From an uncultured Sutterella sp. (lineage in GTDB: Bacteria > Pseudomonadota > Gammaproteobacteria > Burkholderiales > Burkholderiaceae_F), in contig CAAECY010000057.1 in assembly GCA_900754475.1 (NCBI GenBank), positions 1 through 9,241 on the forward strand: 9,241 nt of DNA, in the 5' to 3' direction. A program made the translations under genes and the position numbers. Shown here one piece after another: positions 1-6,504 of this stretch; the stretch's first letter is position 1, and the number at the start of each line of letters is the position of its first letter. Below the pieces are notes generated by a model that saw nothing but the letters and a program-made list of their open reading frames with translations, did no database searches and was not told where the DNA came from.

Positions 1-1395
1 ATATTGAAGATCCTGCCTTCGGGCAAGAAACCCTTCCCCTTCGACGAATACGCCGTCGAGGGAATCCTCGAAGACATCGGGCCGTACTCGATCGAGCACT
101 TTTACGAGCGGCGCCGGGCGCGCTTTGCCCGGAAGCGGGGCCGCGCGGTGAGCGAGCCCTCCGTGGTCGTTTTCGACCTCGTGATCCGCGAACACGTCTC
201 CGACTTCTCGCGCTTCTCTTCGGCGAGGTCGCCCGAGTATCCCGAGGGGTACGAGCCCGACGAAAACGAGGACGGGTGGTACCGCAAAAGTGCGCGCGCG
301 CTCTTTTGCGACCGAAAGACGGGCGCGGTGCTTTACGTCCGCGACTACAAGGGAACGCTCGGCGACGCCCGATCGTTTGAAGAGATCTTCCGGGCGGCCG
401 ACGAGGCGGGCTTTTCGCCCGACGACTTGCTGATCGTCACGGCCCGAACGACGGAGGCTGTTCGTCAACTGGAAGCGAAGCGCCCCGACGTCCATATCCT
501 GCAATGGGTGACGAGCGACCAGCACGCCGACCCCGAGAACCCCGAATGGGCGGTTTTCGAAGCGTGCCGGGCCGAACTTGAAAACCCCGACACGCTCCGG
601 GCGGAGATCGCGATGAAGCTCGTGACGGAGAAGCGCGATCCGATTCCGGCGGCGGAGTCCGAAGCCGGCTCGAACGCGACCCCCGAACGGCCGGAATACA
701 TCCACGCCTACCGAGAACCCGGCGTCTACGAGACCGAGCAGGAAGAGCTCACGAAGCGTGTCGACCGATACCTCGCGGATCTTCGCGAAGGGAAAGACGT
801 TTCGCCCTTTGACGAGGCCTGGTTCGGGAGGTACGTGCGCAAAGTGCCGGTCGAAGCGAGCGGGAAGAGCGCCAAGAAAAGCAAATCCTTCCGTTGGGAG
901 GTCGACGACGAGGCGCTCGGCGCAACGCTCCGGAGCGTGAGGCTCCGTATCGGGTTCGTCGTACTTCGCACCCGCTCGGTCGCGGATCCCGTCGATGCGT
1001 TCGAACTTCACAAGCTCTGGTTTGCGGCCACGGACGACTTCGGCGACTACGTGCTCCGGACGCGTGCGTGCGAATTCGACCTGACGGAGGTGGACCGGAC
1101 CTGGCGCGCGCGGGCGTTCATCGCAACGTTGGCCGTGTCGATGCGCATGACGTTGCGTTGGCGGCTTGCGGCCTCCTTCCTGGAGGAGCCCGAACTCCGC
1201 CGCCCGTATATGGAGGAGGACTGGGAGCTCGGTCCCCGACAGGACTTGCTTGACGTCGTTCTCGGGCCTCTCCTCTACCTCAAAGCCGTGAAGCGTCCGT
1301 CGGAGCGGTATTTCACGGTTGAGGAACTCACGCCGAAGCAGAGCCGTGTGCTGAAGCTTCTTCGCGTGCCGGTGCCCGCACGGGTACTGCTCTGA
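1..1395 (+). CDS. Transposase-like protein (IS4/IS1634 type DDE fold), 5' end outside window, catalytic residues apparently degenerate
   Basis: The reading frame is open from base 1 (ATA, then a TTG at 4) to the TGA at 1393-1395. Family members are usually about 550-600 residues and the start of the match falls well inside them, so the gene probably begins upstream; TTG at 4 is only a possible start. Numbering from that TTG, the order of IS1634/IS4 blocks is visible. A VVVFD strand (D58) sits where the first catalytic Asp occurs. A segment at 88-125 (WYRKSARALFCDRKTGAVLY, then DYKGTLGDARSF) matches the usual 'tG.pl.yr.ypGn.sD...f' block. A GFVVLRT strand and an HKLWFAATDDF helix (318-346) match the block that normally carries the catalytic Glu, followed by AFIATLAVSM. 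The second Asp (DRG in relatives) reads ART at 147-149, and the Glu position reads Thr343. Activity is therefore doubtful. No terminal inverted repeat is visible. The assignment is from hand alignment; a distant DDE-fold relative with another role is possible. Confidence 0.62.
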   Translation: MLKILPSGKKPFPFDEYAVEGILEDIGPYSIEHFYERRRARFARKRGRAVSEPSVVVFDLVIREHVSDFSRFSSARSPEYPEGYEPDENEDGWYRKSARALFCDRKTGAVLYVRDYKGTLGDARSFEEIFRAADEAGFSPDDLLIVTARTTEAVRQLEAKRPDVHILQWVTSDQHADPENPEWAVFEACRAELENPDTLRAEIAMKLVTEKRDPIPAAESEAGSNATPERPEYIHAYREPGVYETEQEELTKRVDRYLADLREGKDVSPFDEAWFGRYVRKVPVEASGKSAKKSKSFRWEVDDEALGATLRSVRLRIGFVVLRTRSVADPVDAFELHKLWFAATDDFGDYVLRTRACEFDLTEVDRTWRARAFIATLAVSMRMTLRWRLAASFLEEPELRRPYMEEDWELGPRQDLLDVVLGPLLYLKAVKRPSERYFTVEELTPKQSRVLKLLRVPVPARVLL

Positions 1396-1408
1396 GAGAA
1401 GACGATGC

Positions 1409-1441
1409 AAAAACGCCCGGGGTCGACCCTCGGGCGTTTTT
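1409..1441. terminator. Bidirectional rho-independent terminator
   Basis: A perfect 11-bp inverted repeat (AAAAACGCCCG at 1409-1419 and CGGGCGTTTTT at 1431-1441) encloses an inner GGGTCGACCC palindrome, so the stem can extend almost to the centre. The plus strand ends in six T (1437-1442) and the minus strand in five T. It lies 14 nt after the stop of the transposase-like gene and downstream of the convergent lipoprotein gene, so it can end both transcripts. Confidence 0.9.
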
Positions 1442-1521
1442 TCACGGTGCTCGGGCTGCCTTCGGGGCTTAGAGAGTTCGGCCGGAAGGCAACGCGGCGT
1501 ATTTCGATCGCTTTCGTGCGA

Positions 1522-1767
1522 TCACTTCTTGTCGCCGAAGAGCTTTTCCTTCAGCGCGGCACCCGCCTTGTCGATGCTCGAAAGCGCGTTGTCGTAGCCC
1601 TTTTCGAGGCAGGCCGAGGAGAGGGCCTTTGCCTTGTCGAGGCCTTCCTTGTCGGCGACTTCCTTGATGTACGCGGGCGAGCAGGTCTTTTCGTTCGGCG
1701 TGATCGACTGGTTGCAACCTGCGAGGAGGAGCGCGGCGGGGACCGCCAGAGCGATGATCTTAAGCAT
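1522..1767 (-). CDS. Small predicted lipoprotein of unknown function (81 aa)
   Basis: The protein opens with a short positive N-terminus (MLK), a hydrophobic stretch and the lipobox LLAGC with the lipidated cysteine at 18. This is a clear signal-peptidase II signal. Residue +2 is Asn rather than Asp, which by the Lol rule favours the outer membrane. The mature part is only about 63 residues, hydrophilic and mostly helix-forming, with two further cysteines (C29, C53) that could form a periplasmic disulfide; it ends in a lysine-rich tail. I recognise no named family. The ATG at 1767 is supported by AAGGAA at 1778-1783 on the minus strand, 10 nt upstream. The gene follows ybhR by 163 nt on the same strand, so read-through from the exporter operon is possible, although a promoter of its own is equally likely. 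A small hairpin (GATCGC/GCGATC, 1506-1523) overlaps its stop codon but lacks a T run; the terminator at 1409-1441 probably ends the transcript. Confidence 0.82.
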   Translation of the reverse strand: MLKIIALAVPAALLLAGCNQSITPNEKTCSPAYIKEVADKEGLDKAKALSSACLEKGYDNALSSIDKAGAALKEKLFGDKK

Positions 1768-1819
1768 TGCGGATCGGTTCCTTGTGAGGTTTCTCGGAGA
1801 AACTCGTGTTGTTGTAGGT

Positions 1820-1854
1820 CGGGCGAGCGCAAAGAGAAAACGCTCGGGCGCCCG
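1820..1854. repeat. GC-rich inverted repeats between ybhR and the lipoprotein gene
   Basis: CGAGCG (1824-1829) pairs with CGCTCG (1841-1846), and CGGGCG (1820-1825) can alternatively pair with CGCCCG (1849-1854). Between the arms lies an A/G tract that reads TTTTCTCTTT in minus-strand RNA. Adjacent GCCCGTCGGGC (1850-1860) is also palindromic. This could be a weak or alternative terminator/attenuator after the exporter operon, or a regulatory site before the lipoprotein gene. No convincing promoter is visible in 1768-1930, though CATACT on the minus strand near 1866 could be a poor -10. Confidence 0.3.
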
Positions 1855-1930
1855 TCGGGCTCAGTATGCCAGAGGGAGGCGTCCGAGAGTGTGCGATTTC
1901 GTTACGCGCTCGCTGCTTGCTTCAGGTGCG

Positions 1931-3046
1931 TCAGGTCACCTTGTGCCGGAAGAACCACGTTGCGGCCGGAATCGAGAACCCCGTAATGAGAAGGAGCGGC
2001 CAGAGGAAGGGACGAATCGCATCGAACCCCGCACCTTCGAAATAAATCATGCGCACCATCTGAATCCCGTAGCGCGCGGGATTGAGCACGGTCGCCGCCT
2101 GCATGAATTCGGGCATCGCCCCGACGGGGGTCATGAGGCCCGAGAGGATGAGGGCGGGAAGCACGAAGAAAAAGACGAGGATCACGGACTGCTGGTAGGT
2201 GCGCGACGCGGCCGAGATCGCGAGCGCCAAGCCTACGATGCTGAGAGAGAAAAGGGATACGACGAAAAAGAGCAGCCCGATCGAGCCCGCAAAGGGAATC
2301 TCGAACCAGTAGCGCGCGACGGCGAAAATGAGAAAGCCCTGCGCGACGCCGATCACAAGCGGCGGGATCGCTTTCCCGACGAAGATTTCGACGGGGGTCA
2401 TCGGGGTCATGAGCATCATGTCGAAGGACCCTTCCTCGCGTTCGCGCGAAACGGCCACACCTGCAAGGAGCATCACCTGCAACATCGAGAGCGCGAGAAT
2501 GAGCCCCGGCATGATGTTGTAGCGCGTGATCGCGTTTTCGTTGTAGCGGTAGCGCTCAACGAGCCGCACGGCGCCCGCGGCACCCTTTTGGGCGTTGAGG
2601 TTTTCAACGATCGCGGCGACGTAGCCCGTCGCGACGTTCGCGGTCGTCGTGTTGCGCGCGTCGACCGCCACGTAGATCGTTCCGCCCGTGCCGTCCGCCT
2701 GACGCGCGGCGAAGTCGTCCGGAATCACGATCCCGATGAGCGCATCCCCGTGGTCGATCGAGCGGCGCACGTCTTCGATGCTGCGCGGGGTCGCAATCGG
2801 CTCGAAAATCCCGTTCGATTCGATTTTGCGCGCGACTTCAAAGGAGGCCTCGGAGCGCGATGCGTCGTAGAGGACGTAGGGGACCTGCTCCAGATTGAAG
2901 GTGGCCCCGTAGCCGAAGAGGACCGACTGCGCGATGACGGGAACGAAAAGAATGCGCAGCATCGCGGGGTCCAAAAGGAGCGTCACGAGCTCCTTGCGAA
3001 CGAGCGCTCGAAGGCGCAGGAGTTTGAGGCGAAGAACATGCAACAT
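1931..3046 (-). CDS. ybhR: ABC-2 type exporter permease, YbhR-like (371 aa)
   Basis: This is the second membrane subunit of the YbhFSR exporter; it should pair with the YbhS-like permease and bind the fused ATPase. The topology is that of ABC-2 permeases: a cytoplasmic amphipathic start with the RALVRKEL motif (13-20), a first membrane helix near 29-50, a large periplasmic domain to about 175, then about five helices in the C-terminal half. Landmarks are the NIMPGLILALSM helix, the SREREEGSFDMMLMTPMTP coupling-helix block (200-218), the PFAGS turn, and FFVLPALILSGLMTPV near 293-307. The protein ends in a basic FRHKVT tail like that of E. coli YbhR. ATG at 3046 is preferred over TTG at 3052 because GGAGGG lies 7 nt before the ATG but only 1 nt before the TTG. 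It starts 18 nt after ybhS. The ybhR/ybhS assignment rests on gene order and tail resemblance. Confidence 0.9.
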   Translation of the reverse strand: MLHVLRLKLLRLRALVRKELVTLLLDPAMLRILFVPVIAQSVLFGYGATFNLEQVPYVLYDASRSEASFEVARKIESNGIFEPIATPRSIEDVRRSIDHGDALIGIVIPDDFAARQADGTGGTIYVAVDARNTTTANVATGYVAAIVENLNAQKGAAGAVRLVERYRYNENAITRYNIMPGLILALSMLQVMLLAGVAVSREREEGSFDMMLMTPMTPVEIFVGKAIPPLVIGVAQGFLIFAVARYWFEIPFAGSIGLLFFVVSLFSLSIVGLALAISAASRTYQQSVILVFFFVLPALILSGLMTPVGAMPEFMQAATVLNPARYGIQMVRMIYFEGAGFDAIRPFLWPLLLITGFSIPAATWFFRHKVT

Positions 3047-3053
3047 CGACAAT

Positions 3054-3059
3054 CCCTCC
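3054..3059 (-). promoter_or_regulatory. Ribosome binding site of ybhR that decides the start
   Basis: GGAGGG on the minus strand is spaced 7 nt from ATG at 3046 and only 1 nt from the in-frame TTG at 3052. This favours the ATG. Confidence 0.75.
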
Positions 3060-3064
3060 GAGGC

Positions 3065-4210
3065 TCAATCCATGCGTTTCTTAAGCACCGCGAGGGCGGC
3101 CAACGCGAAGCCCGTCGTCCAGAGTGCGAGAATGAGGACGTTTTCGAGGACGACGTCCGTTGCGCCCCCCGAGAGGAAGAGAATTTTCACGGTTTCCATG
3201 GCGTACGTGGGCGGCATCAGGTGGCCGACCGCCGAAATCCAGTCGGGAACGCTCCGAAGGTCGAAAATGAAGCCTGAGAGAATCAGGGCGGGAAGATAGC
3301 TCCCGATCACGGCCATCTGCATCGCGACGAACTGGCGCTTCAGAGCAGCGGACAAAAAGAGCCCGAAGACGAGCGCCCAGACGTTGTAAAGGAGAAAGAC
3401 GCCCGCCAACACCCAGCAGCTTCCCCGCACGGGAACGTCAAATAGAAAGATGCTCGTGAGAATGGCGGTGCCTTCCCCCGCCGTCGAAAGCGCGAAATAG
3501 GCGAGGAATTTCGACGCGAGGATTTCAAAGGGGGATGCGGGCGTCAAGGCAAGCGCCTCCATCGTGCCGCGCTCCCATTCGCGCGCGATCACGGAACTAC
3601 CCAAAAAGCTCGAAACGAGCGTCATGAGAACGATCGTAAGCCCCGGCACGAGGTACCAGGTCGAGGTGTTCGCTTCGTTGAACCAGGCGCGCGAGAGGAT
3701 CCGAATCGCGGGAGGTGACCCGTTTCCGGCGGGACTTGCCACAGCCGCCCCGCGCTCCGCGTTCTTCGCGGCGGCGATCTGAAGCGAGGCCGCCACGTAG
3801 GTGCGGATGATCGTCGCGCTGTTGGCGTCCACCCCGTGAACGACGAGACCGATTTCGCCCTTGCCCAACGCGGCATCGCGCTCGAACCCGGGCGGAATGT
3901 CGACGATCGCTTCGATTTTGCGCGCGGCCAGAAGCTTTTCCGCCGCTTCGCGCGAAGCGGTCGGGATCGAGCGGAAGTAGGGCGACGCGTCGATTCGCTC
4001 GGCCACGTTTTGCGCCTGAGGGCTCGATTCCCCGAGGACGACCGCAACGGGCACGTTTTTGAGGTCCATCGAGAGGCCGTAGCCGAAAACGAGAAGGAGC
4101 ATCATCGGGAGCCCGAAACTCACGACGATCACCGAGGGATCCCGCCGCATCTGGCGGAATTCCTTCCGAACGAGGGCGCCGAGGCGCCGAAGACTTTCGA
4201 ATCGACTCAT
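3065..4210 (-). CDS. ybhS: ABC-2 type exporter permease, YbhS-like (381 aa)
   Basis: This is the first membrane subunit of the exporter, an ABC-2 family inner-membrane protein. Visible in order are a cytoplasmic GALVRKEFRQMRRDPS motif (11-26) and a first helix with FGLPMMLLLVFGYGL (32-46). A periplasmic domain of about 140 residues (47-185) ends in the RAWFNEANTSTWYLVPG segment. Next comes the coupling-helix block AREWERGTMEALALTPASP (209-227), a hallmark of this family, then SYLPALILSGFIFDLRSVP (304-322) and a final helix ending KKRMD. Length and motifs agree closely with E. coli YbhS as I remember it. The start codon overlaps the ATPase stop (ATGA, 4207-4210), and a strong Shine-Dalgarno lies inside the ATPase gene, so translation is probably coupled and stoichiometric. 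The substrate cannot be read from the sequence. In E. coli the system is linked to drug and Na+/Li+ efflux (known for the family, not shown here). Confidence 0.92.
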   Translation of the reverse strand: MSRFESLRRLGALVRKEFRQMRRDPSVIVVSFGLPMMLLLVFGYGLSMDLKNVPVAVVLGESSPQAQNVAERIDASPYFRSIPTASREAAEKLLAARKIEAIVDIPPGFERDAALGKGEIGLVVHGVDANSATIIRTYVAASLQIAAAKNAERGAAVASPAGNGSPPAIRILSRAWFNEANTSTWYLVPGLTIVLMTLVSSFLGSSVIAREWERGTMEALALTPASPFEILASKFLAYFALSTAGEGTAILTSIFLFDVPVRGSCWVLAGVFLLYNVWALVFGLFLSAALKRQFVAMQMAVIGSYLPALILSGFIFDLRSVPDWISAVGHLMPPTYAMETVKILFLSGGATDVVLENVLILALWTTGFALAALAVLKKRMD

Positions 4211-6471
4211 TTCGCGCTCCCTTCCGAGGCGGGCTTCTCGGTCTTCTCGGCCTTCCTTGATGCCTCGGCTTCTTTCGCGCGGTTTTCGAGAACGATCGTG
4301 CGGAACGCCTCTTCAACCGTGGCGGCTCCCGCCGACCGGCGCACTTCGGCCGGCGACCCCAGAACGAGCACTCGCCCCGCGTCCTGAATGAGGAAGCGGT
4401 CGCAGTATTCGGCCTCGTCCATGAAGTGCGTTGTGACGACGACCGTCGTCCCGTTGCGGGCAAGCTCCACGATTCGGCGCCAGAAGGCGCGGCGCGCCGC
4501 GAGGTCGGCCCCGGACGTGGCTTCGTCGAGAAAGAGGATCGCGGGACGGTGAAGGAGCGCACAGGCCATGGCGAGTTCGCGCTTCGCACCGAGCGGCAGC
4601 ATCCCCGCCCGTCGGTTGAGATGCGTCCCGAGCGTTGCCCCCGGGCCCGAGAGGAGTTCTCCGATCCGCGCGTCGAGCGCACGGCCCGACACCCCGTAAC
4701 ACTCCCCGAAGTAGCGAAGCGTCTGCTCTACCGTGAGGCGCTCGTAGAGCGAAAACTTCTGCGCCACGTACCCGATGCGGGCGCGGGCTTCCGAGGCGGA
4801 CGCGAGAAGGTCCACTCCGTCGATGCGAATTTCGCCCGAGCTCGGGGGCAAAAGCCCGCAAAGCATGCGGAAGGTCGTGGTTTTGCCCGCGCCGTTCGGA
4901 CCGAGCAGTCCGAAAATCTCCCCGCGCTTCACGTCAAAGCACGTGTCGGCGACGGCAACGAAATTTCCGAAAAGTCGCGAAATGTGTTCCGCACGGATGA
5001 CGGGCTCGGACGAGGCCTCGATTGCGGTCTCATTTGCGGTCTCATCCGTCGCAGCGTCCTTCTTCGTGTTGAGCGCATCCGCTGTATCGCTCTTCGCGCC
5101 TTCGGCGGCCGACGAGATTGCGGCTCCGTCGTCCTCAAACGTGAGCGCCGCATAGGCGTCTTCGAGCGTTTCGGGGCGTTCGGTGAGTGTTGCGGGAAGC
5201 CCCAAAGCGGCAAGTTCCGCGATCGACCGCTCAAGCGCCGCACGGTCCGCACCCGCACGGGCAAGCAGGTCCACCCCGTCGCCGCGCGGCACGGCGTCAA
5301 GCCACGGCGAATCCGCCCGTACGGCGGAAACGCTTTGCATGAGGGAGCGCGCAAGGCGCTGCGCGGTCGAGCCGATTTCCGTATTTTTCCCGTTCGGTAG
5401 GGAATTTTCTTCCGTATTCTCGACAGGAACGGCCCGCCACGTGCGGCCTTTCACCGTTTGAAGCAGCTCCGCGGGCGTCCCGCAGGCGACGATCCGGCCC
5501 TTTTCGAGGATATAGACGCGGTCGGCCGAAGCGGCCTCGTCGAGGTAGGCCGTCGAAAAGAGGATCGTGACGCCGTCCGTACGGCGGACGTCGTCGAGCA
5601 CGCGTTGGAGTTCCCGTCGGGAGAGGGGGTCGACCCCGACCGTCGGTTCGTCGAGCACGATGAAGTCGGGCGTGGTCATGAGGGTCGCCGCAAGCCCCAA
5701 CTTTTGCTTCATCCCGCCCGAGAGCTTCCCCGCCAAGCGCGATTCGAACCCCGCCAGGCCCGTGAGGCTCATGAGCCGCGCGAAGCGCTTTTCGAACTCC
5801 TCACCGCGGATCCCCTTTACGGACGCAAAGAATTCGAGGTTCTCGCGGCAGGAGAGCTCTTCGTAAAGGCCGAAGCGCTGCGGCATGACGCCGATCGTCT
5901 CCGTGAACGCGGGGTCGTCCGTGTCGGGGGTGCGACCGAAGACGCGGATGAGGGGCTCGACCTTGAGCCCTTCCTCTTCGTGTCCTTCGGGCTTCAAGAG
6001 TCCCGCAATCGTGCGAATGAGGGTCGTTTTCCCCGCACCGTCGGGCCCGACGATCGCGACGTTTTCGCCGCGCCGGAAAATGTCGATCGAGACGTCGGAG
6101 AGCGCTTCGAGGACCTTGCCGTCGGGCGCGGGGAAGCGCTTCGAGAGGTGACGGATGCAAAGGGGCTGCGCCGGGTCGATTGCGGTGTCGGGCGCAGAGT
6201 CGTGCGTAGAGTCGGGCTTTGAGCCGCACTCCCGATCGAAATGGATTTCAAGCGTTTTTCCATTCGCTTTCAGGGCGGCTGCATTCGCATCGGTCGGATT
6301 GCTCGCATGGCTCGACCCCGGGCGTTTCCCGGGGAAGAGGGCCGAGCGGAGGCGCCCGAAGAACCCTTTCGGCCTTTCGGTCGGGGAGGGGGCCACTCGG
6401 GGGGCGTTGATCGTCGCGCCATCCGGCTCGAACGTCGGCTCAAACATCGGCTCGTTGATTGCTTCGGACAT
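4207..6471 (-). CDS. ybhF: Fused double-ATPase subunit of ABC exporter, YbhF-like (754 aa)
   Basis: Two nucleotide-binding domains are fused in one chain that powers the YbhS/YbhR permeases from the cytoplasm. Numbered from ATG 6471, NBD1 spans about 102-350: Walker A GPDGAGKT (142-149), signature LSGGM (250-254), Walker B IVLDEP (271-276), but STAYLDEA where the switch His is expected (Ala308). NBD2 spans about 490-715: Walker A GPNGAGKT (524-531), AQKFSLY Q-loop, LPLGA (625-629) in place of LSGGQ, Walker B LFLDEA (646-651), and an intact THFMDEAEYCD switch (His682). This asymmetry follows what I recall for YbhF proteins. Unusual are a low-complexity N-terminal extension of about 100 residues with INEP/MFEP/TFEP repeats, an Ala/Asp/Thr/Glu-rich linker (about 440-488) and a Lys/Glu/Ala-rich tail; E. 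coli YbhF is considerably shorter. The frame also permits TTG at 6498; ATG at 6471 is preferred on codon grounds, although neither has a clear ribosome site. Confidence 0.93.
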   Translation of the reverse strand: MSEAINEPMFEPTFEPDGATINAPRVAPSPTERPKGFFGRLRSALFPGKRPGSSHASNPTDANAAALKANGKTLEIHFDRECGSKPDSTHDSAPDTAIDPAQPLCIRHLSKRFPAPDGKVLEALSDVSIDIFRRGENVAIVGPDGAGKTTLIRTIAGLLKPEGHEEEGLKVEPLIRVFGRTPDTDDPAFTETIGVMPQRFGLYEELSCRENLEFFASVKGIRGEEFEKRFARLMSLTGLAGFESRLAGKLSGGMKQKLGLAATLMTTPDFIVLDEPTVGVDPLSRRELQRVLDDVRRTDGVTILFSTAYLDEAASADRVYILEKGRIVACGTPAELLQTVKGRTWRAVPVENTEENSLPNGKNTEIGSTAQRLARSLMQSVSAVRADSPWLDAVPRGDGVDLLARAGADRAALERSIAELAALGLPATLTERPETLEDAYAALTFEDDGAAISSAAEGAKSDTADALNTKKDAATDETANETAIEASSEPVIRAEHISRLFGNFVAVADTCFDVKRGEIFGLLGPNGAGKTTTFRMLCGLLPPSSGEIRIDGVDLLASASEARARIGYVAQKFSLYERLTVEQTLRYFGECYGVSGRALDARIGELLSGPGATLGTHLNRRAGMLPLGAKRELAMACALLHRPAILFLDEATSGADLAARRAFWRRIVELARNGTTVVVTTHFMDEAEYCDRFLIQDAGRVLVLGSPAEVRRSAGAATVEEAFRTIVLENRAKEAEASRKAEKTEKPASEGSAK
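4217..4225 (-). promoter_or_regulatory. Strong Shine-Dalgarno of ybhS inside the end of ybhF
   Basis: GGAAGGGAG on the minus strand ends 6 nt before ATG at 4210 and lies within the last codons of the ATPase gene. Together with the ATGA overlap it supports coupled translation of the ATPase and the permease. Confidence 0.75.
5022..5045. repeat. Perfect 12-bp tandem duplication in the ATPase inter-domain linker
   Basis: TTGCGGTCTCAT occurs twice head-to-tail (5022-5033, 5034-5045). On the coding strand it gives in-frame DETA-NETA in the linker between the two ATPase domains. A 12-bp unit keeps the frame, so copy changes would only alter linker length. Confidence 0.85.
6425..6460. repeat. Three imperfect 12-bp units encoding the INEP/MFEP/TFEP repeat of the ATPase N-terminus
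   Basis: Units starting GGCTC at 6425, 6437 and 6449 are head-to-tail. The first two differ at two positions and the third diverges at its 3' half. They encode a four-residue x-x-Glu-Pro repeat immediately after the start of the ATPase. Confidence 0.75.
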
Positions 6472-6504
6472 GTCAAACTCGTTCGAAGAAAATTTCAAAC
6501 GGGC

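Noticed and set aside
1506..1523. GATCGC/GCGATC hairpin at the end of the lipoprotein gene as its terminator
   Set aside because: It overlaps the stop codon and lacks a T run; the much stronger terminator at 1409-1441 lies just downstream.
1634..3277. A 547-codon plus-strand open frame antisense to ybhR and part of ybhS
   Set aside because: It is a shadow of real minus-strand genes caused by G/C-rich third positions. Its translation is Arg/Glu/His-rich with no recognisable domain, while the opposite strand gives clear ABC-2 permeases.
4426..5400. Long plus-strand frame antisense to the ABC ATPase (also 5458-6222 and 6241-7311)
   Set aside because: Composition is that of an antisense shadow (Arg/Gly/Glu-rich, no motif), and the minus strand carries intact Walker, signature and HlyD motifs.
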